Position numbers and translations under genes: made by a program. A DNA stretch of 64,000 nt, taken from contig NZ_WTVH02000009.1 of assembly GCF_012910785.2 (NCBI RefSeq), positions 682,001-746,000 of the forward strand, in the 5' to 3' direction. This document shows positions 28,234 through 37,467 of the stretch, in pieces. This DNA comes from Aromatoleum buckelii. Lineage in GTDB: Bacteria > Pseudomonadota > Gammaproteobacteria > Burkholderiales > Rhodocyclaceae. The notes beneath the pieces are model-generated. The model ran no database searches and had not been told where the DNA came from. It worked only from the letters and a program-made list of their open reading frames with translations. Every line of letters begins with the position of its first letter. Position 1 is the stretch's first letter.

Positions 28234-28642
28234 GATGATTCCCTTGTACGAGCGGGCGGTGACTGTGGCCGCCCTGAGAGCTGATGGAAACATAGAATTA
28301 TCGGGGATGAAAGGAGCAAAAGCAAGGATCGGCGCACGACTGCGGGCAACCGAGCGGCTACGCCTGTGCCGCTCCCACTCGCCTGCGCTGGCGCGCGATT
28401 GCCCCTACAATACGCAGCTTTCTTGCCGGAGCTTCGTGTGCGGCTCGTTTTCGCGCCGATAAAGGCGTCCCCCAACATGCGCCCGGCACCGGACAGTGGC
28501 CGAACCGGCTGTCCAGGAATCATCCTCGCGCGGGCAACCTTTTCCAGGAGATCCCTTCGATGCGCCATCGGGCTGAAATCGACTCTCTCGTGACGTGTCG
28601 CGGGAGAGTCGGTCCGGCGCTTGCCGCCGGAGTCCCGAGTCG
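28234..28642. other. Intergenic stretch with two hairpins before the TrmB-like gene
   Basis: About 400 bases with no convincing gene. At its right end are two adjacent stem-loops: CGACTCTC/GAGAGTCG (28580-28587 with 28604-28611) and CCGGCG/CGCCGG (28614-28619 with 28625-28630). They end 12 bases before ATG 28643, so they could fold in the 5' leader and occlude its ribosome-binding site. Confidence 0.5.
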
Positions 28643-29356
28643 ATGAGCTACGCCAATTCCCGCATTCCCGCGAGCGCCCAGTCCGGCATCCACGAGCAGC
28701 TGTTGCGTCGCGTCGAGCGCCATCTCGCCGAGCCGTTCCGCAAGCCTTACGCCGACTACAATCGGGCGGCTTTCGCCGCGAGCCTGGAACGGTGGGACGG
28801 AACGGCGCCGCTTATCCTGGATGCCGGGTGCGGCGTCGGGCACAGCACGATCCAGCTGGCGCGCAGCTTTCCCGACCACTGGGTGATCGGTGTCGACCAG
28901 TCCGAGGACCGCCTGAGCCGGCGCAAGCCCTACCCGCAGGCGCTGTTGCCGACGAACATGGTGTTCGTGCGCGCCGATCTCGTCGACTACTGGAGACTGT
29001 GTTGCGATGCCGGCCTGACGCTTGCCCGCCACTACATCCTGTATCCGAACCCGTGGCCGAAGATCGGGCATCTGGCGCGGCGCTGGCACGCCCATCCGGT
29101 GTTCCCGTTCATCCCGCGGCTCGGCGGCGTGCTGGAGTGCCGCAGCAACTGGCATGTCTATATCGAGGAGTTCGCGTGTGCGCTGCGGCGCGTGACCGGC
29201 CGCGAAATCATCCCGGAGGAATTCGAGGCGCCGATGCCGCTGACGCCTTTCGAGCGCAAATATCGGGACTCCGGCCAGCAACTGTATCGCGTCGTCTGCG
29301 ACCTCGGCCCTGCGGCTTGCGCGCCGTTGCCCGAAGGCGCACCCTGCGTGCCTTGA
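28643..29356 (+). CDS. TrmB-like SAM-dependent methyltransferase
   Basis: A 237-residue Rossmann methyltransferase with the SAM motif ILDAGCGVGHST and the TrmB-type block YILYPNPWPKIGHLARRWHAHP. TrmB makes m7G46 in tRNA. The region between motifs is shorter and less basic than in standard TrmB (no KKRHxKRR), so this may be a second, divergent paralogue. ATG 28643 is used; an in-frame GTG lies 48 bases upstream inside a predicted hairpin. The next gene follows after 13 bases. Confidence 0.75.
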   Translation: MSYANSRIPASAQSGIHEQLLRRVERHLAEPFRKPYADYNRAAFAASLERWDGTAPLILDAGCGVGHSTIQLARSFPDHWVIGVDQSEDRLSRRKPYPQALLPTNMVFVRADLVDYWRLCCDAGLTLARHYILYPNPWPKIGHLARRWHAHPVFPFIPRLGGVLECRSNWHVYIEEFACALRRVTGREIIPEEFEAPMPLTPFERKYRDSGQQLYRVVCDLGPAACAPLPEGAPCVP

Positions 29357-29369
29357 CGGAGAAGAAACG

Positions 29370-30098
29370 ATGAATATCGAAGCAGCGCCCCAGGACGAAA
29401 CGCCGAACTCGCATCTGCTCGACGACGCGCAGTTCGAAGCCCTCGAAGAACTGCTCACGTCCGACGCGGTGCCCGAAGACTGCATGGACCTGGAGATGCT
29501 CGACGGATATCTCGTCGCGGTGCTGGCGTCGCCGCGGCGGATCGCCCCCGAACGGTGGCTGCCCGAGGTGTGGTCCGCACACGGCGAGGACGCGTCGTTC
29601 GGTTCGGGAAGCCAGATGCAGCGAGCGATCGGACTGGTGCGGCGCTATTACAACGAGCTGGCGACCACGATCGGCGAGCCCGAAGGGTGGGAGCCTTTTT
29701 GCTACGCGGCAAGCGACGGCGATTCGCTGCGTATCGGCGAGGAATGGATCGAAGGCTTCGCCCAGGGGCTCGAGCTGTGGTCGGACGATTGGGACCGGAG
29801 CGTGCCCGAGGACGCGGCGCAGGCCGTGCGGGATGCGATCGATACCATGATGGCGCCCTGGGCCGACGAAGCGGCGGCCAGCGCGGCTGACGATGCCACC
29901 CGGTTGCAATGGCTCGAACTCGCTGTCACCAGCGTCGGGCAGATCATCGGGCAGTGGCGAAAGCTCGGGCTCGCACCGGTCGAGCTGCTGTCGGTCGATG
30001 AACCGGCTGCACCGGCACCGGCAAGTGCGGGGCGCAACGAGGCTTGTCCGTGCGGCAGCGGCAAGAAATACAAGAAATGCTGCGGCGCCCCGCGATGA
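29370..30098 (+). CDS. UPF0149/YecA-like protein with SEC-C zinc motif
   Basis: A 242-residue acidic protein. The N-terminal part (LEELLTSDAVPEDCMDLEMLDGYLVAV) is YecA/UPF0149-like, followed by an Ala-rich linker and a C-terminal SEC-C zinc-binding motif CPCGSGKKYKKCC. SEC-C motifs bind ribosomes or SecB/SecA-type partners. GGAGAAG precedes the ATG. Molecular function is unknown. Confidence 0.88.
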   Translation: MNIEAAPQDETPNSHLLDDAQFEALEELLTSDAVPEDCMDLEMLDGYLVAVLASPRRIAPERWLPEVWSAHGEDASFGSGSQMQRAIGLVRRYYNELATTIGEPEGWEPFCYAASDGDSLRIGEEWIEGFAQGLELWSDDWDRSVPEDAAQAVRDAIDTMMAPWADEAAASAADDATRLQWLELAVTSVGQIIGQWRKLGLAPVELLSVDEPAAPAPASAGRNEACPCGSGKKYKKCCGAPR

Positions 30099-30159
30099 CG
30101 GCCAGTTCGGCCTGTCGGGCTTTTGTCATCGAAGGCAGGGCGCGCGGTACGGCAAGCCG

Positions 30160-30492
30160 ATGAGCGACGACCACTGCACCCGCTGCGGCGCGTGTTGCGC
30201 GGCTTTTCGGGTGGATTTTCATCGTTCCGAGCTGGCGAGTGCGACGGCCGGCGGCGTGCCCGACGGCATGACCGTGCCGGTGACCGGCGCGCTCGTGCGC
30301 ATGCGGGGCACCGACGAAGAGCCGCGCTGCGTGGCCTTGGCGGGCGAGATCGGCGTGCGCGCCCAGTGCACGATCTATTCGAGCCGGCCTTCGCCGTGCC
30401 GCGACTTTGCGCCCTATGCGGCGCTCGGGATCGGCGAAGATGGGTGCGGCCGGGCGCGTGCCCGGCACGGCCTGCCGCCGCTGCAATCCTGA
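30160..30492 (+). CDS. YkgJ-family cysteine-cluster protein
   Basis: A 110-residue protein with CTRCGACCAAF at the N-terminus and CTIYSSRPSPCRDF further on, the pattern of the YkgJ/UPF0153 family of putative Zn or Fe-S binding proteins. Its start is 62 bases after the SEC-C gene. Function unknown. Confidence 0.85.
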   Translation: MSDDHCTRCGACCAAFRVDFHRSELASATAGGVPDGMTVPVTGALVRMRGTDEEPRCVALAGEIGVRAQCTIYSSRPSPCRDFAPYAALGIGEDGCGRARARHGLPPLQS

Positions 30493-30550
30493 AGCGGCTC
30501 GGCACGCCGGCACGTCCGCCGGTGTCGGCTCCGGGTGTTTCCGGTTTCGA

Positions 30551-31426
30551 TCACGCGGGAAAACCGACCGACGCCAGCAGGTGCAGCGGGCCGATGCGGC
30601 GCACGACGTCGATCTGTTCGGGGCGGCGCACGAACAGCGATCCCGCGAAACCCAGCGCGTTCACCGAAATGCCTTGATGCTGCTCGCGGCTGCGCGGAAC
30701 CACGACGAGCCAGCCGCTGCCGGTCAGCATGTTGTAGGGCGGCATCGGGTCGCGGTCCGCAGCGATGCCGAGGGCGGCACAGGCGGCCTGGAAAGCCTGG
30801 TGCAGGGCTGCTCCGTTGAGGGCCGCGGAATCGCTGCCCGGCGGCGCAGGCCGAAGACGCATGAAACGATGCCGCCACGGCAGCTTCGCGTCGAATATGG
30901 CCTCACCAGGCCCGACTGCGGGCAGGCGGGCCGTGATCCGGTTGAAGTTCGAGCTGGCCGGAGTGGTGGCGGGAACCCACTGCAGATGCTTGTGGCGCTG
31001 GCTCGCGCCGGCTTCGGCGCCGCCATTGTAGAAACCGAGCCCGCCGAGCTCGGTGGTGACGCGCGCGAGGGCGACGAAATCCGCAAGGCTGAGCGGCATC
31101 GTCTGGGATTCGAACGTGCGCGTGACGATGAGCAGATGGCGCTCGATCACCGGATATTTGTTCAGCACCGCGAGATGGTGTTTGCCGACCGGCCCGACGT
31201 TCAGGTCCTCTTCGGGTGGCAGGAAAGGATTATGGTCCGGGTCGCGGCGCAACGCTGCGCTGACCCGGCCGGCATCCTTCAGCGCGAGCGAAGATACCCA
31301 GCGAACGGTGAAGTCGAAGTCTTCGTCGCGGATCAATGCGCGCTCGGTGCGGATCGGCTGCAGCGCCCCCGATTTGTTCGCGTGGACGTACGTGCGGTCG
31401 ATTCTCGGCAGGAGCGGCAGCGGCAT
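30551..31426 (-). CDS. Ap4A phosphorylase/ATP adenylyltransferase-like protein
   Basis: A 291-residue HIT-superfamily nucleotidyltransferase. The N-terminal part with NPFLPPEEDL, the HLLIVTR strand and the histidine motif SQRHKHLQW fit yeast Apa1/Apa2-type Ap4A phosphorylases. These split diadenosine tetraphosphate into ATP and ADP. The C-terminal part (PYNMLTGSGWLVVVPRS) completes the domain. It is convergent with the YkgJ gene and divergent from the S4 gene. Confidence 0.87.
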   Translation of the reverse strand: MPLPLLPRIDRTYVHANKSGALQPIRTERALIRDEDFDFTVRWVSSLALKDAGRVSAALRRDPDHNPFLPPEEDLNVGPVGKHHLAVLNKYPVIERHLLIVTRTFESQTMPLSLADFVALARVTTELGGLGFYNGGAEAGASQRHKHLQWVPATTPASSNFNRITARLPAVGPGEAIFDAKLPWRHRFMRLRPAPPGSDSAALNGAALHQAFQAACAALGIAADRDPMPPYNMLTGSGWLVVVPRSREQHQGISVNALGFAGSLFVRRPEQIDVVRRIGPLHLLASVGFPA

Positions 31427-31533
31427 GTTTCTCGTTCGCGGAAGCGGCAGACGGTGAGCTGGCAGTGTAGGCTCGCGGCTTCCGATCGATCAATTGATTC
31501 GCGCAGCTCGAGAGGGCGGTGCGGGAGTATGCA

Positions 31534-31755
31534 ATGACAATTTCCTTTGCCGTGCGCGGCGAATACATCCAGCTCGACCAGCTGCTGAAAGCAACCGGCC
31601 TCACCGGAACCGGCGGCGAAGCGCATGCCGCGGTCGAAGGCCAGCGGGTCCTCGTCGACGGGCGGGTCGAATCGCGCAAGCGGGCCAAGCTGCGCCCAGG
31701 CCAGACGATCGCTTTCGGCAACGAGACGGTCGTCCTCGTCGCTGCGCAGGGCTGA
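31534..31755 (+). CDS. S4-domain RNA-binding protein (YbcJ-like)
   Basis: A 73-residue protein that is almost entirely one S4 domain: IQLDQLLKATGLTGTGGEA, then VLVDGRVESRKRAKLRPGQTI. It resembles E. coli YbcJ. ATG 31534 is preferred to the upstream ATG 31519 because MTISFAVRGEYI is where homologues begin. It probably binds structured RNA; the target is unknown. Confidence 0.88.
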   Translation: MTISFAVRGEYIQLDQLLKATGLTGTGGEAHAAVEGQRVLVDGRVESRKRAKLRPGQTIAFGNETVVLVAAQG

Positions 31756-31761
31756 ACCCCC

Positions 31762-33501
31762 TCAGCGTTCGTGCGCGGCCGGACTTGCCACCGGAGCGCG
31801 CGAGAATTTCTCCCACAGCCATCCTCCCGGCAGATCCCGTCCGGTCAGCACATAGGTGAGGGCGTGTTCGTTCGATAGCGTCAGGTCGAATTCACGCCTC
31901 GCCTCCTGCCGGCCGACCAGCAACAGTTCGTCGCCAGCGCGGATTTCGGTGTCGGGATCGGGCAGCAAAAGGTGATCGTCGTCGTCGCGGTGCAGGTACA
32001 ACACCTCGCACGCGAGTTCATCGTTGCGGTTCGAAGGGGCGCGCAGGATTTCCCGCAGCGTGATCGTCGCGCCATGCATCAGCTTGCGGTGGAGCGCCGG
32101 TGCCTGCATGAAGCTGATGCGTTCGCTCCAGACGCGGGGCACCTGCCAGCCGAACCGTCCGGTCAGCCGGTCGAGCAGCGCCGCGCACCAGGGTTCGTCG
32201 CGGCGCTTGACCTCGTTCAGGAAGGGCACGAGCAGCGGCGTCGTCAGGATCGCCAGGCATTCGTGCGCAATGATTTCACTGGGCACGACGTCGACGTCGG
32301 AATCGTAGGCCTCGAACAGTGAGCGGTTGGCATAGTGGTTCTGGCGCAGGATCACGAACAGCTCGGGATTCAGTTCGCGCGCGGTGACCGCGATCGACAG
32401 GTTGTCGACGTCGTTGCCGGTGCCGGCGATGATGCCGGCAGCTTCGCGCACGCCCGCCTGCTCGAGCGCCGGGGCGCCGGTGCCATCCCCCTGCACCCAG
32501 CGGTGGTGAGGGTTGTCGGACGACTCGCGGTCGATGATCGTGATCGATACCGCCGATTCCTGTTCCATTGCCTGCACCAGCACCCGGCCGAAGCGCCCGT
32601 GGCCGCATACGATCCAGTTGCCCGACGGCGGATCCCGCTCGCGCTCGACGGTCGTCCCCGGCAGTCCCGTCAGCCAGGTCAGCAAATGCCACGCGGCCGG
32701 CGCGTGCAACGCGAGCGACAGGTATTCGGCGAACTTCTCGAACGGGTTAATGATGTGACGTGTGCCGAACGAGGCCATGTTGGCAGCGGTCTCCGGCGTC
32801 TCGGCGCGGCACAGCGCCGGGATCTTCGGCGCGAGCAGGCGGGCGGCGATCGCGATCGCGAGGTTCGCGCTGTCGTCGTTCGTCAATGCGATCACGCCGA
32901 TGCAATATGGATGGGTGAGGCCGGCGAACTGCAGCAGCTCGGGGTTGCGCGCATCGGCGCACATCGTCGGCACGTCGGCCCGGTAGCTGTGCAGGTCGAT
33001 TTCCCCGGCCTTGACTTCGTCGCATTCGACGACGACAGCGCGATAGCCGAGCTGGTCGAGCGCGCTGCAGATCAGCCGTCCGGTCTCGCCATATCCGCAC
33101 ACGATGTAGAACGGCTCGCGCAGGCGCTTGACTGCGCGCAGGAAGCGATGCGTGCGGATCGCGAGCTGCAGGCTGCGATCGGCGAGCAGCGCAAAGACGG
33201 TGCCGATGCTGTACGCCCAGCCGATCACCGACAGGTAGATGCACAGCGTCACCCACAGGCGCTGCTGGTCTGAAAATGCGTACGGAATCTCGCCGAAGCC
33301 GATCGTCGTCGCCGTGTAGCTCATGAAATAGAGCGCGTGGAAGAAGCTCAGGTAGTGGAGCCTGCCTTCGTCGTCCACGCCCGGCGCGAGCGTCAGCCCG
33401 AGCACCGAGATCGCAAGGATGCTGATGAGCAGGATCAGCGGCGCCCGCAGGCGGCGCATGATCAGCAGAATGATGCTGTGATGGCGCAGCAGAGGCGTCA
33501 T
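31762..33501 (-). CDS. K+ channel with TrkA-type RCK domains
   Basis: A 579-residue protein: two to three N-terminal TM helices around a pore loop with filter-like TATTIGFGE, then two RCK/TrkA-N domains whose nucleotide-binding glycine motifs are CGYGETG and CGHGRFG, and a C-terminal TrkA-C-like part (EIRAGDELLLVG). The architecture is that of ligand-gated potassium channels regulated by nucleotides. The upstream DUF6394-like gene ends 16 bases before its start. Confidence 0.88.
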   Translation of the reverse strand: MTPLLRHHSIILLIMRRLRAPLILLISILAISVLGLTLAPGVDDEGRLHYLSFFHALYFMSYTATTIGFGEIPYAFSDQQRLWVTLCIYLSVIGWAYSIGTVFALLADRSLQLAIRTHRFLRAVKRLREPFYIVCGYGETGRLICSALDQLGYRAVVVECDEVKAGEIDLHSYRADVPTMCADARNPELLQFAGLTHPYCIGVIALTNDDSANLAIAIAARLLAPKIPALCRAETPETAANMASFGTRHIINPFEKFAEYLSLALHAPAAWHLLTWLTGLPGTTVERERDPPSGNWIVCGHGRFGRVLVQAMEQESAVSITIIDRESSDNPHHRWVQGDGTGAPALEQAGVREAAGIIAGTGNDVDNLSIAVTARELNPELFVILRQNHYANRSLFEAYDSDVDVVPSEIIAHECLAILTTPLLVPFLNEVKRRDEPWCAALLDRLTGRFGWQVPRVWSERISFMQAPALHRKLMHGATITLREILRAPSNRNDELACEVLYLHRDDDDHLLLPDPDTEIRAGDELLLVGRQEARREFDLTLSNEHALTYVLTGRDLPGGWLWEKFSRAPVASPAAHER

Positions 33502-33517
33502 CGGCGCGCCTCGCCGC

Positions 33518-33901
33518 CTAGCGGCGCTGCATGATCGTTTCGGCGATCAGGATCGCCACCGACACGACGTTCGCGAACAGCGCTCCGCCCGACAGTGAAA
33601 CCACCCGGGCGACCATCTCCGGCGTCACTCCACCTGCGGAGACATGCGCGGCATAGCCCCATACCATTGCGGCCGCGGTGAGCTGCAGGTCCGCCACCAG
33701 GCTCGTCGCCAGGTGGACCGCGCCGATCTGGGTACGGTCGCCGAACTTGAGGACGGTCGCGACCAGGCTCACGACGATCGCTGCGAAAAGCTCGTAGATG
33801 TCGTGATGCGAAGGATCGTCGATGTCGCCGACGAAGAAACCGAAGTTGAGGGTGGCGGCGAGCACGATGAAGAAGCCGAAGATGACTTTTTCGAGGTTCA
33901 T
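33518..33901 (-). CDS. Small membrane protein, DUF6394-like
   Basis: A 127-residue protein with four predicted TM helices, the first starting at residue 6 (VIFGFFIVLAATLNFGFF). DDPSHHDIYELFAA after the first helix is the most distinctive stretch. It is directly upstream of the TrkA-type channel gene on the same strand and may be an accessory membrane subunit. No function is known to me. Confidence 0.75.
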   Translation of the reverse strand: MNLEKVIFGFFIVLAATLNFGFFVGDIDDPSHHDIYELFAAIVVSLVATVLKFGDRTQIGAVHLATSLVADLQLTAAAMVWGYAAHVSAGGVTPEMVARVVSLSGGALFANVVSVAILIAETIMQRR

Positions 33902-34010
33902 GTTTTTCTCGTTGCCGGATCGCCCTGCGGCTCGTCGGTTGTCATCGGAATTAAGTCAAACGGGATATTTCCGGGCAATTATAGGGGCCGGGGAGCGCCG
34001 CGTGACGGCT

Positions 34011-34406
34011 TCACTCCTGAATATCGCCCTCCACATACTGCCAGCGGCCCTCGGTGCGCACGAATCGGCTCGTCTCGTGCAGGCGATGAGCGCGGCCGCC
34101 GACGCGGTATCGCGCGACGAACTCGACGACGGCGGTATCTGCACCGGTCTGGACGTGTTGGCGGATTTGCAGCCCGATCCATTTTCGCGCCGGCTCCGCC
34201 GTGAAATCGATGGCTGCCGGCCGGCTCGACGGATGCCAGCTGGCGAGGAGATACGCCTCGTCGCCCAGCGTGAACGCCGTGTAGCGGCTGCGCATCAGCG
34301 CCTCCGCGGTGTCGGGCAGCAGCTGGCCGGCGATGAGCGGAGCGCAGCAGTCGTCGAACGATCTGCCCGACTGGCAGGGGCAGGGCGGGGCGGCGGTTCG
34401 TCGCAT
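34011..34406 (-). CDS. YchJ-family SEC-C protein
   Basis: A 131-residue protein starting with a SEC-C-like zinc motif (CPCQSGRSFDDCC) followed by a small alpha+beta NTF2-like domain (ALMRSRYTAFTLGDEAYLLASWH). The order and length match YchJ. It lies 9 bases downstream of acnA on the same strand. Function unknown. Confidence 0.9.
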   Translation of the reverse strand: MRRTAAPPCPCQSGRSFDDCCAPLIAGQLLPDTAEALMRSRYTAFTLGDEAYLLASWHPSSRPAAIDFTAEPARKWIGLQIRQHVQTGADTAVVEFVARYRVGGRAHRLHETSRFVRTEGRWQYVEGDIQE

Positions 34407-34415
34407 CGGCGAATT

Positions 34416-37133
34416 CTATTGCACGCGCCCGAGAATCTCCCGCAGCACGTACGGCAGGATGCCGCCATGACGGTAGTAATCGACCTCGACCGGCGTGTCG
34501 ATGCGGCACAATACCGGCACCTCGATCCTCTCGCCATTGCGCCGGTGCGCGACCAGCGACAGATCCTGCTGGGGTTGGAGCGTCGCATCGATGCCGAGGA
34601 CGTCGAACGTCTCGTCGCCGACGAAACCGAGGCTCTCCCACGAGTCCTGGCCCTTGAACTGGAGCGGCAGCACGCCCATGCCGACGAGGTTCGAGCGATG
34701 AATCCGCTCGAAACTTCTGGCGATGACGGCCCTGACGCCGAGCAGCTGCGTGCCTTTCGCGGCCCAGTCGCGGCTCGAGCCGGTGCCGTACTCCTCGCCG
34801 GCGAAGATCACAGTCGGCGTGCCGGTCGCCATGTATGCGGTCGCGGCGTCGAACACCGTCGTCTGCCGGTCGTCGAGAAGCGTATAGCCCCCTTCGACGC
34901 GCGAGCCGTCCTGTTTCGGCGGCAGCATCATGTTCCTGATCCGAACGTTGGCAAAAGTGCCTCGCACCATCACGTCGTGATTGCCGCGTCGTGAGCCGTA
35001 GGAGTTGAAATCCTGCTTCGCGACGCCTTTGGCGATCAGCCACTGCCCCGCCGGAGTCGTCTCCCTGAACGAGCCGGCCGGCGAGATGTGGTCGGTCGTG
35101 ACCGAGTCGCCGAGCATCAGCAGCACGCGCGCGCCCTTGATGTCGGCGACAGCACCCGGTTGCGGCAAGAAACCTTCGAAGAACGGCGGACGCGCGATGT
35201 AGGTCGATTCCGGCCATGCGTACACCTGCCCCGCCGGCGCCGAGATCTCGTTCCACAGGTCGTGGTCTTTCGTGAAGTCGGAATACAGGCGCGTGAACGT
35301 CGCCGGGTCCATCGCAAAAGGCATCACCGCGGCGATCTCGTCGGAAGTCGGCCAGATGTCCTTCAGGTACACATGGTGGCCGTCCGATCCGGTGCCCAGC
35401 GGGTTCTCGATGAGATCGACGTTGGCCCGCCCCGCGATCGCGAACGCGACCACGAGCGGCGGCGACGCGAGAAAGTTGGCGCGGATGTTCGGATGAATGC
35501 GCGCTTCGAAGTTGCGGTTGCCCGACAGCACCGCGGCGGCGATGACGTCGTGCTCGTTGATTGCATCGTTGAGTTCCGGCGCGAGGTCACCCGAGTTGCC
35601 GATGCAGGTCGTGCAGCCGTAGCCGGCCAGCGCGAAGCCGAGCTCGGCGAGCGGTTCGAGGAGCCCGGCCTTCTGCAGGTAGTCGGTGACGACGCGCGAG
35701 CCCGGCGCGAGCGACGTCTTGACGTGGGGTTTCACGCGCAGCCCTTTCGCGACCGCTTTCTTCGCCAGCAGGCCGGCGGCGATCAGCACCGCCGGGTTGC
35801 TGGTGTTCGTGCAGGACGTGATCGCCGCGATCAGGATGTCCCCATGGCCGAGGTCGACGTCTGGCAGCTTCGTCGGAAAACGCGTGCCGAGGGCAGCTTC
35901 CGGCTGGCCGAAGCCGTTTTCGCTTGCCGGCCGGGAGAACAGCCGGTCGAACATCTCTTCCATGTCGGACAGCGGGATGCGGTCCTGCGGCCGCTTCGGC
36001 CCGGCGAGCGACGGGACGATCGACGCGAGGTCGAGCGTGACCGTCTCCGAATAGTCGATCTCGCCCGCCTGCGGCACGCCGAACAGCTGCTGCGCCCGGA
36101 AATAGGCTTCGAACAGTTCGCACTCAATGTCGCTGCGGCCGGTGCCGCGCATGTACGCGACGGTCTTGTCATCGACCGGGAAGAAGCCCATCGTCGCGCC
36201 GTACTCGGGAGCCATGTTGGCGATCGTCGCCCGGTCGGTGACGGTCAGGCTGGCAGTGCCTTCGCCGAAGAACTCGACGAACTTGCCGACGACCTTGTGC
36301 CGGCGCAGCAGTTCGGTGACGGTCAGCACGAGGTCGGTCGCCGTGACGCCTTCGTTCAGTCGCCCCTTCAGTTCGACGCCGACGACGTCCGGCGTCAGCA
36401 GGTAGACCGGCTGGCCCAGCATGCCGGCTTCGGCTTCGATCCCGCCGACACCCCAACCGACGACGCCGACGCCGTTGATCATCGTCGTGTGCGAGTCGGT
36501 GCCTACGAGCGTGTCCGGGTAATACAGCATGCCATCCCCGGTGTCGTGCCCGCGCACGCCGCGGAACAGATATTCGAGATTGACCTGGTGGACGATGCCG
36601 ATGCCCGGCGGCACGACGCGGAACGTGTCGAATGCCTGCATCCCCCATTTCATGAACTGGTAGCGCTCGCGGTTGCGCTGGAATTCGAGTTCCATGTTCT
36701 GCCGTAGCGCGAGCGGTGAGCCGTAGTGGTCGACCTGCACGGAATGGTCGACGACCAGATCCACCGGCACCAGCGGTTCGATCAGCTTCGGGTCTTTGCC
36801 CATGTCGGCTGCGACGTTGCGCATCGCGGCGAGATCGCACAGCAGCGGCACGCCGGTGAAGTCCTGCAGCACGACGCGGGCGACGACGAACGGAATCTCG
36901 GCGGTGCGCGGCGCGTTCGCTGTCCAGCCGGCGAGCTGGCGCACGTGTTCTTCGGTGACTTTCCTGCCGTCGCAATGGCGCAACACGGCTTCCAGCACGA
37001 TGCGGATCGACACCGGCAGGCGCGAGATCGTCGCGACGCCGGCGGTTTCCAGGGCCGGCAATGAATAATAGCGGCCGCTGCGCCCGGTGGGGGTGGAGAA
37101 GGTCTGGAGCGTGTCGAACAGAGTATGGAGCAT
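34416..37133 (-). CDS. acnA: Aconitate hydratase A
   Basis: A 905-residue [4Fe-4S] TCA-cycle enzyme isomerising citrate and isocitrate. Cluster cysteines are seen in [10 protein letters not shown] and [10 protein letters not shown]; other signatures are [15 protein letters not shown] and [19 protein letters not shown] 37133 ([10 protein letters not shown]) is used because GGGAG precedes it and family length is matched; the open frame continues 81 codons further with no similarity. It is divergent from acnB across a 334-base region. Confidence 0.95.
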   Translation of the reverse strand: MLHTLFDTLQTFSTPTGRSGRYYSLPALETAGVATISRLPVSIRIVLEAVLRHCDGRKVTEEHVRQLAGWTANAPRTAEIPFVVARVVLQDFTGVPLLCDLAAMRNVAADMGKDPKLIEPLVPVDLVVDHSVQVDHYGSPLALRQNMELEFQRNRERYQFMKWGMQAFDTFRVVPPGIGIVHQVNLEYLFRGVRGHDTGDGMLYYPDTLVGTDSHTTMINGVGVVGWGVGGIEAEAGMLGQPVYLLTPDVVGVELKGRLNEGVTATDLVLTVTELLRRHKVVGKFVEFFGEGTASLTVTDRATIANMAPEYGATMGFFPVDDKTVAYMRGTGRSDIECELFEAYFRAQQLFGVPQAGEIDYSETVTLDLASIVPSLAGPKRPQDRIPLSDMEEMFDRLFSRPASENGFGQPEAALGTRFPTKLPDVDLGHGDILIAAITSCTNTSNPAVLIAAGLLAKKAVAKGLRVKPHVKTSLAPGSRVVTDYLQKAGLLEPLAELGFALAGYGCTTCIGNSGDLAPELNDAINEHDVIAAAVLSGNRNFEARIHPNIRANFLASPPLVVAFAIAGRANVDLIENPLGTGSDGHHVYLKDIWPTSDEIAAVMPFAMDPATFTRLYSDFTKDHDLWNEISAPAGQVYAWPESTYIARPPFFEGFLPQPGAVADIKGARVLLMLGDSVTTDHISPAGSFRETTPAGQWLIAKGVAKQDFNSYGSRRGNHDVMVRGTFANVRIRNMMLPPKQDGSRVEGGYTLLDDRQTTVFDAATAYMATGTPTVIFAGEEYGTGSSRDWAAKGTQLLGVRAVIARSFERIHRSNLVGMGVLPLQFKGQDSWESLGFVGDETFDVLGIDATLQPQQDLSLVAHRRNGERIEVPVLCRIDTPVEVDYYRHGGILPYVLREILGRVQ

Positions 37134-37467
37134 GGTTCGTCTCCCGATGAATGGGACTTCGTCGAAGGGCGCGAGGTGCCGCCGCCGGTTGCACAGCCAC
37201 CATTGGAGCCCTTGCTGGCGGCGCTCGTTCCCGTCGTGCTCCTTGCCCTGTTTAGTCGAAAGCGCTGCCCAAAGCAATGACGGCGTGATGAGGGGGCGCC
37301 AGCCGGCCCGCAACCGGAGCGGGAAGAGTAGAATCCCGGCGCGGCAACGGGATGACCCGGATGCTGCATCGCACACCAGGTCTTATAAAAGACATATAAT
37401 CACAGAGTCCCGTTCGGGTACGCACCCGGACGCCCTGCCACCGCCACGATATTGGAAGGAATCGCCC
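37134..37467. promoter_or_regulatory. acnA-acnB divergent promoter region
   Basis: A 334-base gap serving both aconitase genes. TATAAT at 37395-37400 in an AT-rich stretch (37381-37402) is a likely -10 for acnB, about 68 bases before its start; no good -35 hexamer lies 17 bp upstream, so an activator may be needed. The acnA promoter was not identified. Confidence 0.6.
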
